A stretch of 34,150 nucleotides of DNA, taken from positions 88,246 through 122,395 of the forward strand of contig NW_019775746.1 in assembly GCF_001039355.2 (NCBI RefSeq). Direction: 5' to 3'. The notes below the pieces were generated by a model. That model had not been told where the DNA came from. It ran no database searches and saw only the letters and a program-made list of their open reading frames with translations. The position numbers were made by a program, and so were the translations under genes. The DNA comes from Lingula anatina (Eukaryota > Brachiopoda > Lingulata > Lingulida > Lingulidae). Shown here piece by piece: positions 33,609 to 34,150 of this stretch; the stretch's first letter is position 1; every line of letters begins with the position of its first letter.

Positions 33609-33925
33609 CTTTCCGATTTAATTAACAATGCCTTTCACCATGAACACGCCAACTCTGTTCGCAGTATCGCTACTAGTTTTTTGCTCATTTGGACACTAAA
33701 ATAGGTGGAAGGAACTTCAAGAAAAGACAATCTCTAAACAAGGAAAGGAAATTAGATTTAATTCCATAAAAACAAGAATATTTCAGCTTAAAACTCCAAC
33801 TATGCATGAATATACCATCTTCTATAATTTGAGGGTTTATAGTCTAAGAACCAAACATTTTAATTAAATAATTGTTATCGAACTTTGTGTTTGTCGCGTC
33901 ACGTGTCTTGGAGACAATAAACAAG
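33609..33925. promoter_or_regulatory. putative bidirectional promoter with CACGTG E-box
   Basis: Short gap between the EMC8/9 start and a candidate plus-strand exon. It contains GTCACGTGTC at 33898-33907, with TCGCG just upstream, in otherwise CpG-poor DNA. The 10-mer matches the CLEAR/TFEB consensus GTCACGTGAC at nine positions. No clear TATA box. Promoter function is inferred from position. Confidence 0.45.
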
Positions 33926-33955
33926 ATGGAGAATCAAGATCAAGCACATGCAAAA
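33926..33955 (+). CDS. possible first coding exon of a divergent gene (partial)
   Basis: ATG followed by ten codons (MENQDQAHAK) and a good GTGAGT donor at 33956. It lies 317 bases from the EMC8/9 ATG, as expected for a divergent gene pair. The rest would lie outside the window; I do not recognise the product. The stretch is too short to confirm. Confidence 0.35.
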
Positions 33956-34150
33956 GTGAGTACAATTTTGGTTATTGTACAGTTAGACGAGCTTGTTCAT
34001 CAGAATTAGACTCCGCGTATTTTGTGTAAGAAGTAAGTCACTCTACCTTTTACAAGCCCATCAAATTGATTACTGATAGATTATTAGTCGTAGTCGAAGA
34101 TGTAGATCACAGATGTAGTCTGTATTTCAGCTAGACTTTAGTAAGTTAAT

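Noticed and set aside
1-34150. Bacterial operon, CRISPR array, tRNA or rRNA genes
   Set aside because: Spliced exons and repeat content show eukaryotic nuclear DNA. The short tandem arrays are micro- and minisatellites without repeat-spacer structure, and I saw no cloverleaf or rRNA sequence.

Overview
The window is eukaryotic nuclear DNA from an invertebrate animal. It is AT-rich, with short exons split by GT-AG introns, and holds many microsatellites, fold-back elements and dispersed repeats. The coding content and repeat style fit a lophotrochozoan, probably a mollusc, but nothing here fixes the species.

Layout. (1) 1-2640: no recognised gene; it holds a short Helitron-like repeat, a fold-back element, a CA microsatellite and one unexplained exon-like ORF on the minus strand. 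(2) 2926-26820, plus strand: a CLC chloride/proton exchanger of the ClC-7 (CLCN7) type in 23 coding exons, modelled at about 991 residues. The gating glutamate, the proton glutamate, the GSGIP and GVFIP signatures and both C-terminal CBS domains are present. Its cytosolic N-terminus is unusually long and contains a duplicated short module that straddles two exon junctions. (3) 13408-22891: exons 12-17 and their introns occur twice in tandem. Phase arithmetic shows the two copies cannot be spliced in series, so they are either alternative cassettes or two haplotypes wrongly placed end to end; an N lies 8 bases past the copy junction. Copy 1 carries a 1,490-bp terminal-inverted-repeat transposon for which copy 2 gives the clean empty site. 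(4) 26821-31243: 3' UTR and intergenic DNA, including a repeat with periodic AAGATGGC-like motifs. (5) 31244-33608, minus strand: a complete five-exon gene for ER membrane protein complex subunit 8/9. (6) 33609-33925: a compact divergent promoter with a CACGTG E-box. (7) 33926 onward: a possible first exon of another plus-strand gene.

The two main genes are not an operon-like unit. ClC-7 acts in late endosomes and lysosomes; EMC8/9 is part of the ER insertase. They converge tail to tail with about 4.4 kb between stop codons. I found no wholly new system. The most interesting features are the multi-exon duplication, a minisatellite built from an exon end plus its splice donor, the duplicated N-terminal module, and the transposon with its natural empty site.
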